Shown: piece by piece, positions 12,512-20,795 of the stretch | How the letters are laid out: each line of letters opens with the position of its first letter | How positions within the stretch are numbered: the first letter of the stretch is position 1 | From: Pseudazoarcus pumilus_A | Lineage (GTDB): Bacteria > Pseudomonadota > Gammaproteobacteria > Burkholderiales > Rhodocyclaceae | DNA length: 20,944 nt | Reading direction: 5' to 3' | NCBI GenBank assembly: GCA_033837965.1 | Contig: JAJLLM010000059.1 | Span: 1-20,944, forward strand | Position numbers and translations under genes: made by a program | Notes under the pieces: model-generated | Told to the model about the DNA's origin: nothing | The model's input: the letters and a program-made list of their open reading frames with translations, nothing else | The model's database searches: none

Positions 12512-13446
12512 GTGCCGAGCGGACGCATGTCACGGTCCTGCTCGCGGAGGCGGTCGATGCACTGGAGGTCAAACCCGACGGCCTGTACGTCGACGGCACC
12601 TTCGGGCGGGGCGGTCACAGCCGGGCGATTCTTGCGCGCCTCGGTGCGCAGGGCCGGCTGGTGGCCTTCGACCGCGATCCGCGCGCCATCGCGGCCGGCC
12701 GCGAGATCGACGATGCGCGCCTGACGCTGGTGCATGCGCCGTTCAGCGAACTGGCCGAGCGCCTGGACGAGCTGGACATCGCGCAGGTCGACGGTGTGCT
12801 GCTGGACATCGGCGTGTCGTCGCCGCAACTGGATGAAGCAGAGCGCGGCATGAGTTTCCGTTTCGATGCGCCGCTCGACATGCGCATGGATACGACTCGC
12901 GGGCCCACGGTGGCGGACTGGCTGGCGGAGGCCAGCGTCGCCGAAATCACGGAGGTGTTGAGGGACTATGGAGAAGAACGGTTTGCTCATGCGATTGCAA
13001 AGGCGATTGCAGCTGCTCGGACAGGGGGGGCTGTTGCGACCACTGGACAACTTGCCGCGCTCGTGGAGAAGGCGGTCCGCACACGCGAGCCGGGGCAGCA
13101 CCCGGCGACGCGCAGCTTTCAGGCTCTACGGATTTTCATCAATCAGGAGCTCGAAGAGCTGAGCCGCGTGCTGCCCGACGCCATGGCGCGTCTGGTGCCG
13201 GGCGGGCGGCTGGTGGTGATCAGTTTCCACAGCCTTGAGGATCGCATCGTGAAGCGCTTCATGCGGGACGAGGCCCGCCCTGACAGCGGGCCTTCGCGAT
13301 TGCCGCTGCGGGCCAGCGAACTGCCGCAGCCGCGCCTGCGCCTGATCGGCAAGGCGGTCAAACCGTCGGCCGAGGAAGTGCGCGCCAATCCGCGTTCGCG
13401 CAGCGCCGTCATGCGCGTGGCCGAGCGTACCGGGGTGGCGGCGTGA
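12508..13446 (+). CDS. rsmH: 16S rRNA (cytosine1402-N4)-methyltransferase RsmH (MraW)
   Basis: A 312-aa SAM-dependent methyltransferase acting on N4 of C1402 in 16S rRNA, the same nucleotide modified by RsmI. H-V-T-V-L-L-A-E-A-V opens the domain, the SAM-binding D-G-T-F-G-R-G-G-H-S is at 29-38, then F-D-R-D-P, L-L-D-I-G-V-S-S-P-Q-L-D, R-G-M-S-F-R-F-D-A-P-L-D-M-R-M-D, and near the C-terminus S-F-H-S-L-E-D-R-I-V-K-R-F. Length and motifs match the family. The ATG overlaps the mraZ stop by 4 nt. The stop overlaps the ftsL start. Confidence 0.97.
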   Translation: MSAERTHVTVLLAEAVDALEVKPDGLYVDGTFGRGGHSRAILARLGAQGRLVAFDRDPRAIAAGREIDDARLTLVHAPFSELAERLDELDIAQVDGVLLDIGVSSPQLDEAERGMSFRFDAPLDMRMDTTRGPTVADWLAEASVAEITEVLRDYGEERFAHAIAKAIAAARTGGAVATTGQLAALVEKAVRTREPGQHPATRSFQALRIFINQELEELSRVLPDAMARLVPGGRLVVISFHSLEDRIVKRFMRDEARPDSGPSRLPLRASELPQPRLRLIGKAVKPSAEEVRANPRSRSAVMRVAERTGVAA

Positions 13447-13709
13447 TGCGCCTGGAGATTCCGCTCGTCGCGGTGGTCGTCGCCAGTGCCCTCGGGGTGG
13501 TGGCAGCGCAGCACCAGTCGCGCAAGCTGCATGCGGAGTATGAGCGCGCGCAGGCGCGTGCCCACCAGCTCGAGGTCGAGTGGGGGCAGTTGCAACTGGA
13601 ACTCAGTACCGTTGCCGCGCTGACCCGCATCGAGCCGATTGCGCGTGAGCGACTGGGCCTGTCCGAGCCGACGCCCGGGCGGGTCATTGTGGTCGGAGAA
13701 GGGCGATGA
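13446..13709 (+). CDS. ftsL: Cell division protein FtsL
   Basis: An 87-aa bitopic membrane protein of the divisome. Only four residues precede the transmembrane segment (I-P-L-V-A-V-V-V-A-S-A-L-G-V-V, about 5-20). A periplasmic coiled coil follows, with heptad-like Leu/Glu/Ala (about 25-60), then a short tail containing I-A-R-E-R-L-G-L, typical of FtsL. FtsL forms the FtsQLB complex that activates FtsWI. It is shorter than E. coli FtsL (121 aa) because the cytoplasmic tail is almost absent. The ATG at 13446 shares one base with the rsmH stop; a GTG at 13443 would add one residue. It overlaps ftsI by 4 nt. Position between rsmH and ftsI supports the identification more than sequence alone. Confidence 0.9.
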   Translation: MRLEIPLVAVVVASALGVVAAQHQSRKLHAEYERAQARAHQLEVEWGQLQLELSTVAALTRIEPIARERLGLSEPTPGRVIVVGEGR

Positions 13710-15445
13710 ACAAGCGCCGCACCGCGCGTCCGCACAACCCCTTGCTGGAAAGCAGCCTGCAGACCTGGCGTGCGCGTCTGGTGCTGGTGCTGCTGCTCAC
13801 CGGCTCGCTGGTGCTGGTTGCGCGGGCGGCCTGGCTGCAGGGCTTCAATCACGAAACCCTGCAGGCCAAGGGCGAGCAGCGCTTTGCGCGGGTGGTACCG
13901 ATTCCGGCTTCGCGCGGCCGCATCACCGACCGTCACGGCGACATCCTGGCCGTCAGCACGCCGGTGCGCGCCATCTGGGCGGCGCCGCGCGAAGCGCAGT
14001 TCGAGCCGGCCGAGGCGCGCAAGCTGGCGGCCCTGCTCGGCATGGACGTCGAGGCACTGAACCGTCTGCTCAGCAGCACCCGCGACCGCATCTATCTGCA
14101 CCGTCAGGTTGCGCCGGATGTGGCGCGCCGCATTGCCGAACTGCGCCTTCCCGGCATCGGCCAGGATCAGGCCTACAAGCGCTTCTATCCCGGCGGCGAG
14201 GTGTGGGCGCACGTGCTGGGCTTCACCAACATCGACGACCGTGGCCAGGAAGGCATGGAGCTGGCCTTCGACAGCCGCCTGCGCGGCGAGCCCGGTGCGC
14301 GTCGCGTGATCCGTGACCGGCGCGGCGAGATCATCGAGGAAGTCGGCTCGATCCGCGCTCCGCGCGACGGCGAGGACGTGGCGCTGTCGATCGACAAGCA
14401 GATCCAGTTCATCGCCCACACCGCCCTGCGTCAGGCGATGACCGAGCATCAGGCCGCCGCCGGTGCGGTGGTCGTGCTTGACGTGCGCAGCGGCGAGCTG
14501 CTGGCGCTGGTCAACGCGCCGACCTTCAACCCCAACAACCGCAGCACCCTGTCCGGTGCGCAGTTGCGCAACCGCGCCATCACCGACCTGTACGAGCCGG
14601 GTTCGACGATGAAGCCTTTCATCGGTGCGCTGGCCATGGAGATGCGCCGGGTCACGCCGGATACGCTGATCGACACCGAAGGCGGTCGCATGACCATCGG
14701 CCGCGCCACCATCAGTGACGTGCGCAACCACGGCAAGCTGACCGTCTCGCAGGTCATCGAGAAATCCTCCAACATCGGCACCGCGCGCATCGCGCTGCAG
14801 ATGGACCCGCAGGACATGTGGAACATGTTCTCCTCGCTCGGGCTGGGCGTGCCGCTCGAACTCGGCTTCCCCGGCGCGGCCGGCGGCCTGTTGCGACCGG
14901 CCAGCAGCTGGCGCCCGATCGAGCAGGCCACCATGTCTTACGGGCACGGCTTGTCGACCACTCTGATGCACATGGCGCGGGCCTATCTCGTGTTCGCCCG
15001 CGATGGCGACTTGCTGCCGTTGTCCCTGCTGCGCACCGAAACGCCGCCCGAGGGGCGGCGCGTGTTTTCCGTGGCCACCGCGCGGGCCATGCGCGAGGTG
15101 CTCGAAAAGGCCGCCGGTCCGCAGGGCACCGCGCCGCGCGCGCGCGTCACCGGTTACCGCGTGGCGGGCAAGACCGGTACTGCCCACAAGGTCGAGGCCG
15201 GGCGCTATACCGACAAGTACGTGTCGTCCTTCGTCGGCTTCGCGCCGGCCTCCGACCCGCGCATCGTAGTGGCCGTGATGATTGACGAACCGGCTGCCGG
15301 TCAGCACTTCGGCGGCGCGGTGGCGGCGCCGGTGTTCTCGCGCGTCACCGAAGCCAGCCTGCGCGCGCTCGGCGTCGCACCGGATGCGCCGCTGGTGCCG
15401 CTGCACCTGGCCGAAACCGAACAGACTCCGCGGGGCAAGATGTGA
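13706..15445 (+). CDS. ftsI: Peptidoglycan D,D-transpeptidase FtsI (PBP3)
   Basis: A 579-aa division-specific class B penicillin-binding protein that crosslinks septal peptidoglycan. One N-terminal transmembrane segment (about 24-44) is followed by the pedestal domain with the R-G-x-I-x-D-R-x-G motif at about 70-78 (R-G-R-I-T-D-R-H-G). In the transpeptidase domain the catalytic S300 is in S-T-M-K (300-303), S-S-N is at 354-356 and K-T-G-T at 489-492. All three active-site motifs are intact. Length is close to E. coli FtsI (588). The start overlaps ftsL (ATGA), and the stop overlaps the GTG start of murE. It works with FtsW, which begins at the end of this window. Confidence 0.97.
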   Translation: MNKRRTARPHNPLLESSLQTWRARLVLVLLLTGSLVLVARAAWLQGFNHETLQAKGEQRFARVVPIPASRGRITDRHGDILAVSTPVRAIWAAPREAQFEPAEARKLAALLGMDVEALNRLLSSTRDRIYLHRQVAPDVARRIAELRLPGIGQDQAYKRFYPGGEVWAHVLGFTNIDDRGQEGMELAFDSRLRGEPGARRVIRDRRGEIIEEVGSIRAPRDGEDVALSIDKQIQFIAHTALRQAMTEHQAAAGAVVVLDVRSGELLALVNAPTFNPNNRSTLSGAQLRNRAITDLYEPGSTMKPFIGALAMEMRRVTPDTLIDTEGGRMTIGRATISDVRNHGKLTVSQVIEKSSNIGTARIALQMDPQDMWNMFSSLGLGVPLELGFPGAAGGLLRPASSWRPIEQATMSYGHGLSTTLMHMARAYLVFARDGDLLPLSLLRTETPPEGRRVFSVATARAMREVLEKAAGPQGTAPRARVTGYRVAGKTGTAHKVEAGRYTDKYVSSFVGFAPASDPRIVVAVMIDEPAAGQHFGGAVAAPVFSRVTEASLRALGVAPDAPLVPLHLAETEQTPRGKM

Positions 15446-16944
15446 GCGCCGCACAACAGGCCCGCGAACTGCTGGAGCGCCTGCGCGCGGGCGGCATCAC
15501 GCCGGCCGGCCTGCAGTCGGACTCGCGCCGCGTGGCGGCCGGAGACGTGTTCCTGGCCATGCCGGGTGCGAGCGCCGACGGCCGCGATCACATTGCTGCG
15601 GCGGTGGCCGCGGGCGCGGTGGCGGTGTTGTGCGAGTCGGCCGACGGACGCGTCACCGCGCCACAGGCCGTGCCCTGCATCGGCGTGGCCGATCTGCGTG
15701 CGTTGTCCGGCCACCTTGCGCACGAGTTTCATGCACATCCGTCCGACGATCTGTGGGTGGCCGGCATCACCGGCACCAACGGCAAGACCACTTCCAGCCA
15801 GTGGCTGGCCCAGGCGCTGGAGGCGGTGGGCACGCATTGCGGCATCATCGGCACGCTGGGCTGGGGGGTGCAGGGTGCGCTGGAGCCGCTTGCCAACACC
15901 ACGCCCGATGCCCTCAGCGTGCATCGCATGCTGGCGCAGTTCCGCAACGGCGGGGTGCGCGCAGTGGCCATGGAGGTGTCGTCGATCGGGCTCGATCAGG
16001 GGCGCGTCAACGGCGTGCGCTTCGCCGTGGCGGTGTTCACCAATCTCACGCGCGACCACCTCGAATACCACGGCGACATGGAGACCTATGCGGCCGCCAA
16101 GGCCCGTCTCTTCGATCTGCCGGGGTTGGGTCATGCGGTCATCAATATCGACGATGTCTTCGGTCATGCGCTGGCGCAGCGATTGGCGGGGCGCGGCCTG
16201 CCCGTGATTGCCTGCACCCGGCAGGACGCCGTAGCCCAAGGCTGCCCGGTGCTGTCCGCCCGAGCCATTGCCGCGACGCCAACCGGACTGCGTTTCACCG
16301 TGCAGTGGCAGGGCGCGCAGGCCGACGTCGCGCTCGGCATGGTCGGCGAGTTCAACGTATCCAACGCGCTGGGCGTGATCGGCGCGCTGCTGACACGCGG
16401 CGTGGCCTTTGACGACGCGGTGCACGCGGTGGGCCGGCTGGTGCCGCCGCCGGGACGCATGCAGCTGTTCGGCGGCGTCGGCGAGCCGCTGGTGCTGGTC
16501 GACTACGCCCACACGCCCGATGCGCTGGCCAAGGTGCTGGAGGCCGCGCGCGAAACCGCCCGCGGTCGCGGCGGCCGCCTGCTGTGCGTGTTCGGCTGCG
16601 GGGGTGACCGGGACGTCGGCAAGCGTCCGCTGATGGGCGAAGTTGCCGCGCGTCTGGCCGACCACGTGCTGGTCACCAGTGACAACCCGCGCAGCGAAGA
16701 CCCGGAAGCCATTGCTGCGATGGTGCTGGCCGGCGCCGGCGTCGATGCCGAATGCGAAACCGACCGCGCCCGGGCCATCGCGCAGGCCGTACGCGGCGCG
16801 GAGGCCGACGATGTCGTGGTGGTGGCCGGCAAGGGCCACGAACCCTATCAGGAAGTGCGTGGAGTGCGCTTGCCGTTCTCCGACGCGGAACAGGTGGTTG
16901 CCGCACTGCGTGCGCGCAACGCAACGGGAGGCGCCGCCGCATGA
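15442..16944 (+). CDS. murE: UDP-MurNAc-L-Ala-D-Glu:meso-diaminopimelate ligase MurE
   Basis: A 500-aa Mur ligase that adds meso-DAP to UDP-MurNAc-dipeptide. The P-loop G-I-T-G-T-N-G-K-T-T is at 108-117, the probable carbamylated lysine K220 is in Y-A-A-A-K-A-R-L-F, and the diaminopimelate-specificity motif D-N-P-R is at 414-417. That motif, rather than the lysine-type variant, indicates a Gram-negative DAP-type wall. The start is a GTG whose last two bases form the ftsI stop (GTGA overlap). The end overlaps murF (ATGATG). In the E. coli numbering this is the third Mur ligase step. Confidence 0.97.
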   Translation: MSAAQQARELLERLRAGGITPAGLQSDSRRVAAGDVFLAMPGASADGRDHIAAAVAAGAVAVLCESADGRVTAPQAVPCIGVADLRALSGHLAHEFHAHPSDDLWVAGITGTNGKTTSSQWLAQALEAVGTHCGIIGTLGWGVQGALEPLANTTPDALSVHRMLAQFRNGGVRAVAMEVSSIGLDQGRVNGVRFAVAVFTNLTRDHLEYHGDMETYAAAKARLFDLPGLGHAVINIDDVFGHALAQRLAGRGLPVIACTRQDAVAQGCPVLSARAIAATPTGLRFTVQWQGAQADVALGMVGEFNVSNALGVIGALLTRGVAFDDAVHAVGRLVPPPGRMQLFGGVGEPLVLVDYAHTPDALAKVLEAARETARGRGGRLLCVFGCGGDRDVGKRPLMGEVAARLADHVLVTSDNPRSEDPEAIAAMVLAGAGVDAECETDRARAIAQAVRGAEADDVVVVAGKGHEPYQEVRGVRLPFSDAEQVVAALRARNATGGAAA

Positions 16945-18326
16945 TGCGAGTGGACGAACTGCGTGACGCACTCGGCGCCGAACTGCGCGGCAGTGGCGAA
17001 GTGCGCTTCGAAATGGTCGGCAGCGACAGCCGTGCGGTGAAGCCCGGCATGCTGTTCGTGGCCTTGCGCGGTGAGCGTTTCGATGCCCACGATTTCGTGG
17101 CCGAGGCGCTTGCCTCCGGCGCCGTCGCGGGGCTGGTCGAGCGTGCCGCGCTGGCGCGTGTGGGCGAAGTGTCGGGCCCCTTGCTGGTGGTCGAGGACAC
17201 GCGCGCGGCGCTCGCCCGCATGGCGGCTCACTGGCGCGCGCGCTTCGACATTCCGCTCATCGGGGTCACCGGCAGCAACGGCAAGACCACCGTCAAGGAC
17301 ATGTGCACTTCCATCCTGCGCGCGGCTTTCGGCGCGGATGCGGTGCTGGCGACGCAGGGCAACCTGAACAACGACCTCGGCCTGCCGCTGACGCTGCTGG
17401 GCCTCCGTGAGGGGCATCGCGCCGCGGTCATCGAGATGGGCATGAATCACCCCGGCGAGATTGCCGCACTGGCGGCAATTGCGCGGCCGACCGTGGCCAT
17501 CGTCACCAACGCCCAGCGCGCCCACCTGCAGGGCATGGGTTCGCTCGACGAGGTGGCGCGCGAGAAGGGCAGCATCTTCGTGTCGGGCTGCCCGGAAGCC
17601 GTGGCGGTGATCAATGCCGACGACGCGTATGCCGACTACTGGCGCGGCATCGTGGCGGGACGTCGCGTGCTGAGCTTCGGGCTGGAGCGTGACGCGGACG
17701 TGCGCGGACGCGCCAGCGTGCATGGTCTGGGCGCGCGCGTCGAACTGCAGTCTTTCGCCGGGCGCGCCAGCATCACGCTGGGCGTGCCGGGCGAGCACAA
17801 CGTACGCAACGCCCTCGGCGCTGCCGCGGCCTGCCTTGCGGCGGGTATCGCCCTGCCGGCCGTGGTGGCCGGGCTGGAAGCCTTCGGCGGCACGCGCGGT
17901 CGCCTGCAGCAGAAGACCGGCCCGCGGGGTGCGGTGCTCATCGACGACAGCTACAACGCCAACCCGGATTCGGTGCGCGCGGCCATCGACGTGCTGGCGG
18001 CGTTGCCGGGCCGGCGCGTGCTGGTGCTCGGCGACATGGGCGAGGTGGGCGAGATCAGTGCGCAGGTGCATGACGAGGTCGGCGGTTACGCCAAGAGCAA
18101 GGGGGTCGAGGCGCTGTACGCACTCGGCGAGATGAGCGTGCTCGCTGCACGCAATTTCGGCGACGGGGCGCAGCACTTCTCCACGCCGGAGGCTCTGGTT
18201 GCGGCGCTGCTGCCGCGTCTGGACGCGGACAGCGTGGTGCTCGTGAAGGGCTCGCGCTTCATGCGCATGGAGCGCGTGGTCGAGGCGCTGCTGGCGGCTG
18301 CCAAGGGAGAAAACGATGCTGCTTGA
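16941..18326 (+). CDS. murF: UDP-MurNAc-tripeptide:D-Ala-D-Ala ligase MurF
   Basis: A 461-aa Mur ligase that adds D-Ala-D-Ala to complete the UDP-MurNAc-pentapeptide. The N-terminal substrate domain contains D-S-R (29-31) and G-M-L-F-V-A-L-R-G. The ATP loop G-V-T-G-S-N-G-K-T-T is at 108-117, followed by T-Q-G-N-L-N-N-D-L-G-L-P-L-T, which is characteristic of MurF. The C-terminal domain has D-D-S-Y-N-A-N-P-D-S and L-G-D-M-G-E-V-G. Two adjacent ATGs (16941, 16944) overlap the murE stop; the first is chosen. The last 11 nt overlap the mraY start, with a GGGAG for mraY inside the murF coding sequence. Confidence 0.97.
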   Translation: MMRVDELRDALGAELRGSGEVRFEMVGSDSRAVKPGMLFVALRGERFDAHDFVAEALASGAVAGLVERAALARVGEVSGPLLVVEDTRAALARMAAHWRARFDIPLIGVTGSNGKTTVKDMCTSILRAAFGADAVLATQGNLNNDLGLPLTLLGLREGHRAAVIEMGMNHPGEIAALAAIARPTVAIVTNAQRAHLQGMGSLDEVAREKGSIFVSGCPEAVAVINADDAYADYWRGIVAGRRVLSFGLERDADVRGRASVHGLGARVELQSFAGRASITLGVPGEHNVRNALGAAAACLAAGIALPAVVAGLEAFGGTRGRLQQKTGPRGAVLIDDSYNANPDSVRAAIDVLAALPGRRVLVLGDMGEVGEISAQVHDEVGGYAKSKGVEALYALGEMSVLAARNFGDGAQHFSTPEALVAALLPRLDADSVVLVKGSRFMRMERVVEALLAAAKGENDAA

Positions 18327-19404
18327 ACTCGCGCTGTGGCTCGGGCAGGACATCCGGGCATTCAACGTGTTCGGCTACATCACGCTGCGCACCGTGCTGG
18401 CGGCGATGACCGCGCTGACCATCAGCTTCGTCCTCGGTCCGCCGGTGATCCGCTGGCTGGCGGCCAAGAAGATCGGGCAGGCGGTGCGCGACGACGGACC
18501 CAAGTCGCACCTCACCAAGGCCGGTACGCCGACCATGGGCGGGGCACTGATCCTCATCGCCATCGGCGTCACGGTGCTGCTGTGGGGCGACCTGTCGAAC
18601 CACTATGTGTGGGTCACCCTGTTCGTCACGCTGGGTTTCGGCGCCGTAGGCTGGGTGGATGACTGGCGCAAGGTGGTGCATCGCGATCCGCGCGGCCTGC
18701 CGAGCCGCTGGAAGTATCTGTGGACCTCGCTGATCGCGCTGGCGGCTGCGCTGTTCCTCGGCCTCACCGCCACCGAACCGGCGCAGACCGAGCTGATCGT
18801 GCCGTTCTTCAAGTCGGTGGCCGTGCAGCTCGGCATCGTCGGCTTCGTGGCCCTGTCCTACTTCGTCATCAACGGCACCAGCCATGCGGTGAACCTCACC
18901 GACGGGCTGGACGGCCTGGCCATCATGCCGACCGTGATGGTGGCGGGCGCGCTGGCGATCTTTGCCTATGTCGCGGGGCATGCCGGCTTCTCGAAGTACC
19001 TTGGCGTGCCCTATATCCCGGGCGCCGGCGAACTGGCCATCGTGTGCGGCGCGATCTGCGGTGCCGGCCTCGGCTTCCTGTGGTTCAACGCCTATCCCGC
19101 CGAAGTCTTCATGGGCGACGTCGGTGCGCTGGCGCTGGGCGCCGCGCTGGGCGTGATCGCCGTGATCGTGCGTCAGGAGATCGTGCTGTTCATCATGGGC
19201 GGCCTGTTCGTCGCCGAAACCCTGTCGGTGATGCTGCAGGTCATGTACTTCCGCATCTCCGGCGGCAAACGCATCTTCCGCATGGCGCCGCTGCATCACC
19301 ACTTTGAGCTGGGCGGCTGGAAGGAAACCCAAGTGGTCGTGCGCTTCTGGATCATCACCATCATGCTCGTGCTGTTCGGGCTGTCGACGCTGAAGCTGCG
19401 ATGA
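18316..19404 (+). CDS. mraY: Phospho-MurNAc-pentapeptide transferase MraY
   Basis: A 362-aa polytopic inner-membrane enzyme that transfers phospho-MurNAc-pentapeptide to undecaprenyl phosphate, giving lipid I. Hydropathy suggests about ten transmembrane helices. Family motifs are K-A-G-T-P-T-M-G-G (68-76), D-D-W-R-K with D115/D116, N-L-T-D-G-L-D-G (193-200), F-M-G-D-V-G with D268, and the H-H-H-F-E-L-G-G-W loop (H327-H329). Length matches E. coli MraY (360). GGGAG lies about 7 nt before the ATG, which sits within the murF end. It overlaps murD by 4 nt. Confidence 0.97.
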   Translation: MLLELALWLGQDIRAFNVFGYITLRTVLAAMTALTISFVLGPPVIRWLAAKKIGQAVRDDGPKSHLTKAGTPTMGGALILIAIGVTVLLWGDLSNHYVWVTLFVTLGFGAVGWVDDWRKVVHRDPRGLPSRWKYLWTSLIALAAALFLGLTATEPAQTELIVPFFKSVAVQLGIVGFVALSYFVINGTSHAVNLTDGLDGLAIMPTVMVAGALAIFAYVAGHAGFSKYLGVPYIPGAGELAIVCGAICGAGLGFLWFNAYPAEVFMGDVGALALGAALGVIAVIVRQEIVLFIMGGLFVAETLSVMLQVMYFRISGGKRIFRMAPLHHHFELGGWKETQVVVRFWIITIMLVLFGLSTLKLR

Positions 19405-20795
19405 GGCAATTGTCCGGCTCCCTCGTGCTGGTACTGGGGATCGGCGAGTCCGGTCTGGCGATGGCGCGCTGGTGCGCCCACGCCGGTGCCCGCCTGTGCG
19501 TGGCCGACAGTCGCGAGGTGGCGCCGATGCTCGACGCCTTGCGCAAGGCGGTGCCGCAGGCGGAGGTGCATACGGGCGGCTTCGCACCCTCGCTGCTCGA
19601 CGGGGTGGACGTGCTGGCGCTCAGCCCGGGCATCGACCCCACCGAACCGCTGGTGCTCGCCGCGCGCGGGCGCGGCATCCCGGTGGTGGGTGAAATGACG
19701 CTGTTTGCCGAGGCGCTGGATGGACTGGGTGCGCGCGATGCCTGCCGCATCGTCGCCATCACCGGCACCAACGGCAAGACCACCACCACTGCGCTGACCG
19801 CCCATCTGCTGCGCGGCGTCGGCATCGACGCGGTGGCGGCCGGCAACATCAGTCCGGCGGCGCTGGCCGTGCTGCTCGATCGCATCGAAACCGGCGCAGC
19901 CTTGCCCGCCTGCTGGGTGCTGGAACTGTCGAGCTTCCAACTCGAAACCACCGAAGGCCTGAATGCCGATGCGGCTGTGGTGCTCAACGTCACCGACGAT
20001 CACCTCGACCGCCACGGCAGCATCGAGGCTTATGCGGCCATCAAGGCGCGCATCTACGACGGCGCCGGCGTACAGGTGGTCAACCGCGACGATGCGCGCT
20101 GCGCTGCGATGCAGCGTGAGGGGCGCACGGTGGTGGGCTTCGGCAGCGAGCCGCCCAGGGCCGGCGATTTCGGCCTGTCCGAGCGCACCGATGGGGTCTG
20201 GCTGAGCTGCGGCGAGCAGGCGCTGTTGCCCTTGTCGGCAATGCCGATTGCGGGGCGCCACAACGCCATGAACGCCATGGCAGCCCTGGCGCTGGGGCAG
20301 GCGGCAGGGGCCGAAATGGCGCCGATGATCGGGGCGCTGCAGAGCTTCCGTGGTCTGCCGCACCGGGTCGAGCCGGTGGCGCGGCGACGCGACGGCGTCG
20401 TGTTCTACGACGACTCAAAGGGCACCAACGTGGGTTCAACCGTGGCTGCGCTGGAAGGCCTGGGCTGCCCTGTGGTGCTGATCGCCGGTGGGGATGGCAA
20501 GGGGCAGGATTTCCGCCCGCTGGCCGAGGTGGTGGCACGTCACGCGCGCGCCGTGGTGCTGATCGGGCGCGATGCACCGCGCATCGAGGCCGCGCTGCAG
20601 GCTGTCGGCGCAGGCTGCGAGCGCGCGGATTCGCTGCAGTCCGCCGTGCTGCGCGCCGACGCGCTGGCCCGGCCGGGTGATGCCGTGTTGCTGTCGCCGG
20701 CCTGCGCTAGTCTGGACATGTTCCGCAACTACGTGCATCGCGCCGAGGTATTCGTTGCGGCGGTGCGCAGCTTGCCCGAAGTGGAGGCTGCATGA
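19401..20795 (+). CDS. murD: UDP-MurNAc-L-Ala:D-Glu ligase MurD
   Basis: A 464-aa cytoplasmic Mur ligase that adds D-Glu to UDP-MurNAc-L-Ala. The N-terminal nucleotide-sugar-binding loop is V-L-G-I-G-E-S-G-L-A (11-20), then S-P-G-I (75-78), V-V-G-E-M (95-99), the ATP loop I-T-G-T-N-G-K-T-T at 120-128, E-L-S-S-F-Q-L-E and N-V-T-D-D-H-L-D-R-H-G in the central domain, and D-D-S-K-G-T-N in the C-terminal domain. Length is somewhat above E. coli MurD (438), without an obvious inserted domain. The start overlaps the mraY stop and the end overlaps ftsW, both as ATGA. Confidence 0.97.
   Translation: MRQLSGSLVLVLGIGESGLAMARWCAHAGARLCVADSREVAPMLDALRKAVPQAEVHTGGFAPSLLDGVDVLALSPGIDPTEPLVLAARGRGIPVVGEMTLFAEALDGLGARDACRIVAITGTNGKTTTTALTAHLLRGVGIDAVAAGNISPAALAVLLDRIETGAALPACWVLELSSFQLETTEGLNADAAVVLNVTDDHLDRHGSIEAYAAIKARIYDGAGVQVVNRDDARCAAMQREGRTVVGFGSEPPRAGDFGLSERTDGVWLSCGEQALLPLSAMPIAGRHNAMNAMAALALGQAAGAEMAPMIGALQSFRGLPHRVEPVARRRDGVVFYDDSKGTNVGSTVAALEGLGCPVVLIAGGDGKGQDFRPLAEVVARHARAVVLIGRDAPRIEAALQAVGAGCERADSLQSAVLRADALARPGDAVLLSPACASLDMFRNYVHRAEVFVAAVRSLPEVEAA

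Noticed and set aside
13409..15454. 681-codon minus-strand open frame opposite ftsI
   Set aside because: ftsI on the plus strand has all transpeptidase motifs. The antisense translation is Arg/His/Gly/Ala-rich and shows no domain.
15301..16971. 556-codon minus-strand open frame opposite murE
   Set aside because: Mirror frame of murE, without motifs or a credible start site.
18259..19587. 442-codon minus-strand open frame opposite mraY
   Set aside because: mraY has complete family motifs and membrane topology; the antisense frame is charged and His-rich with no motif.
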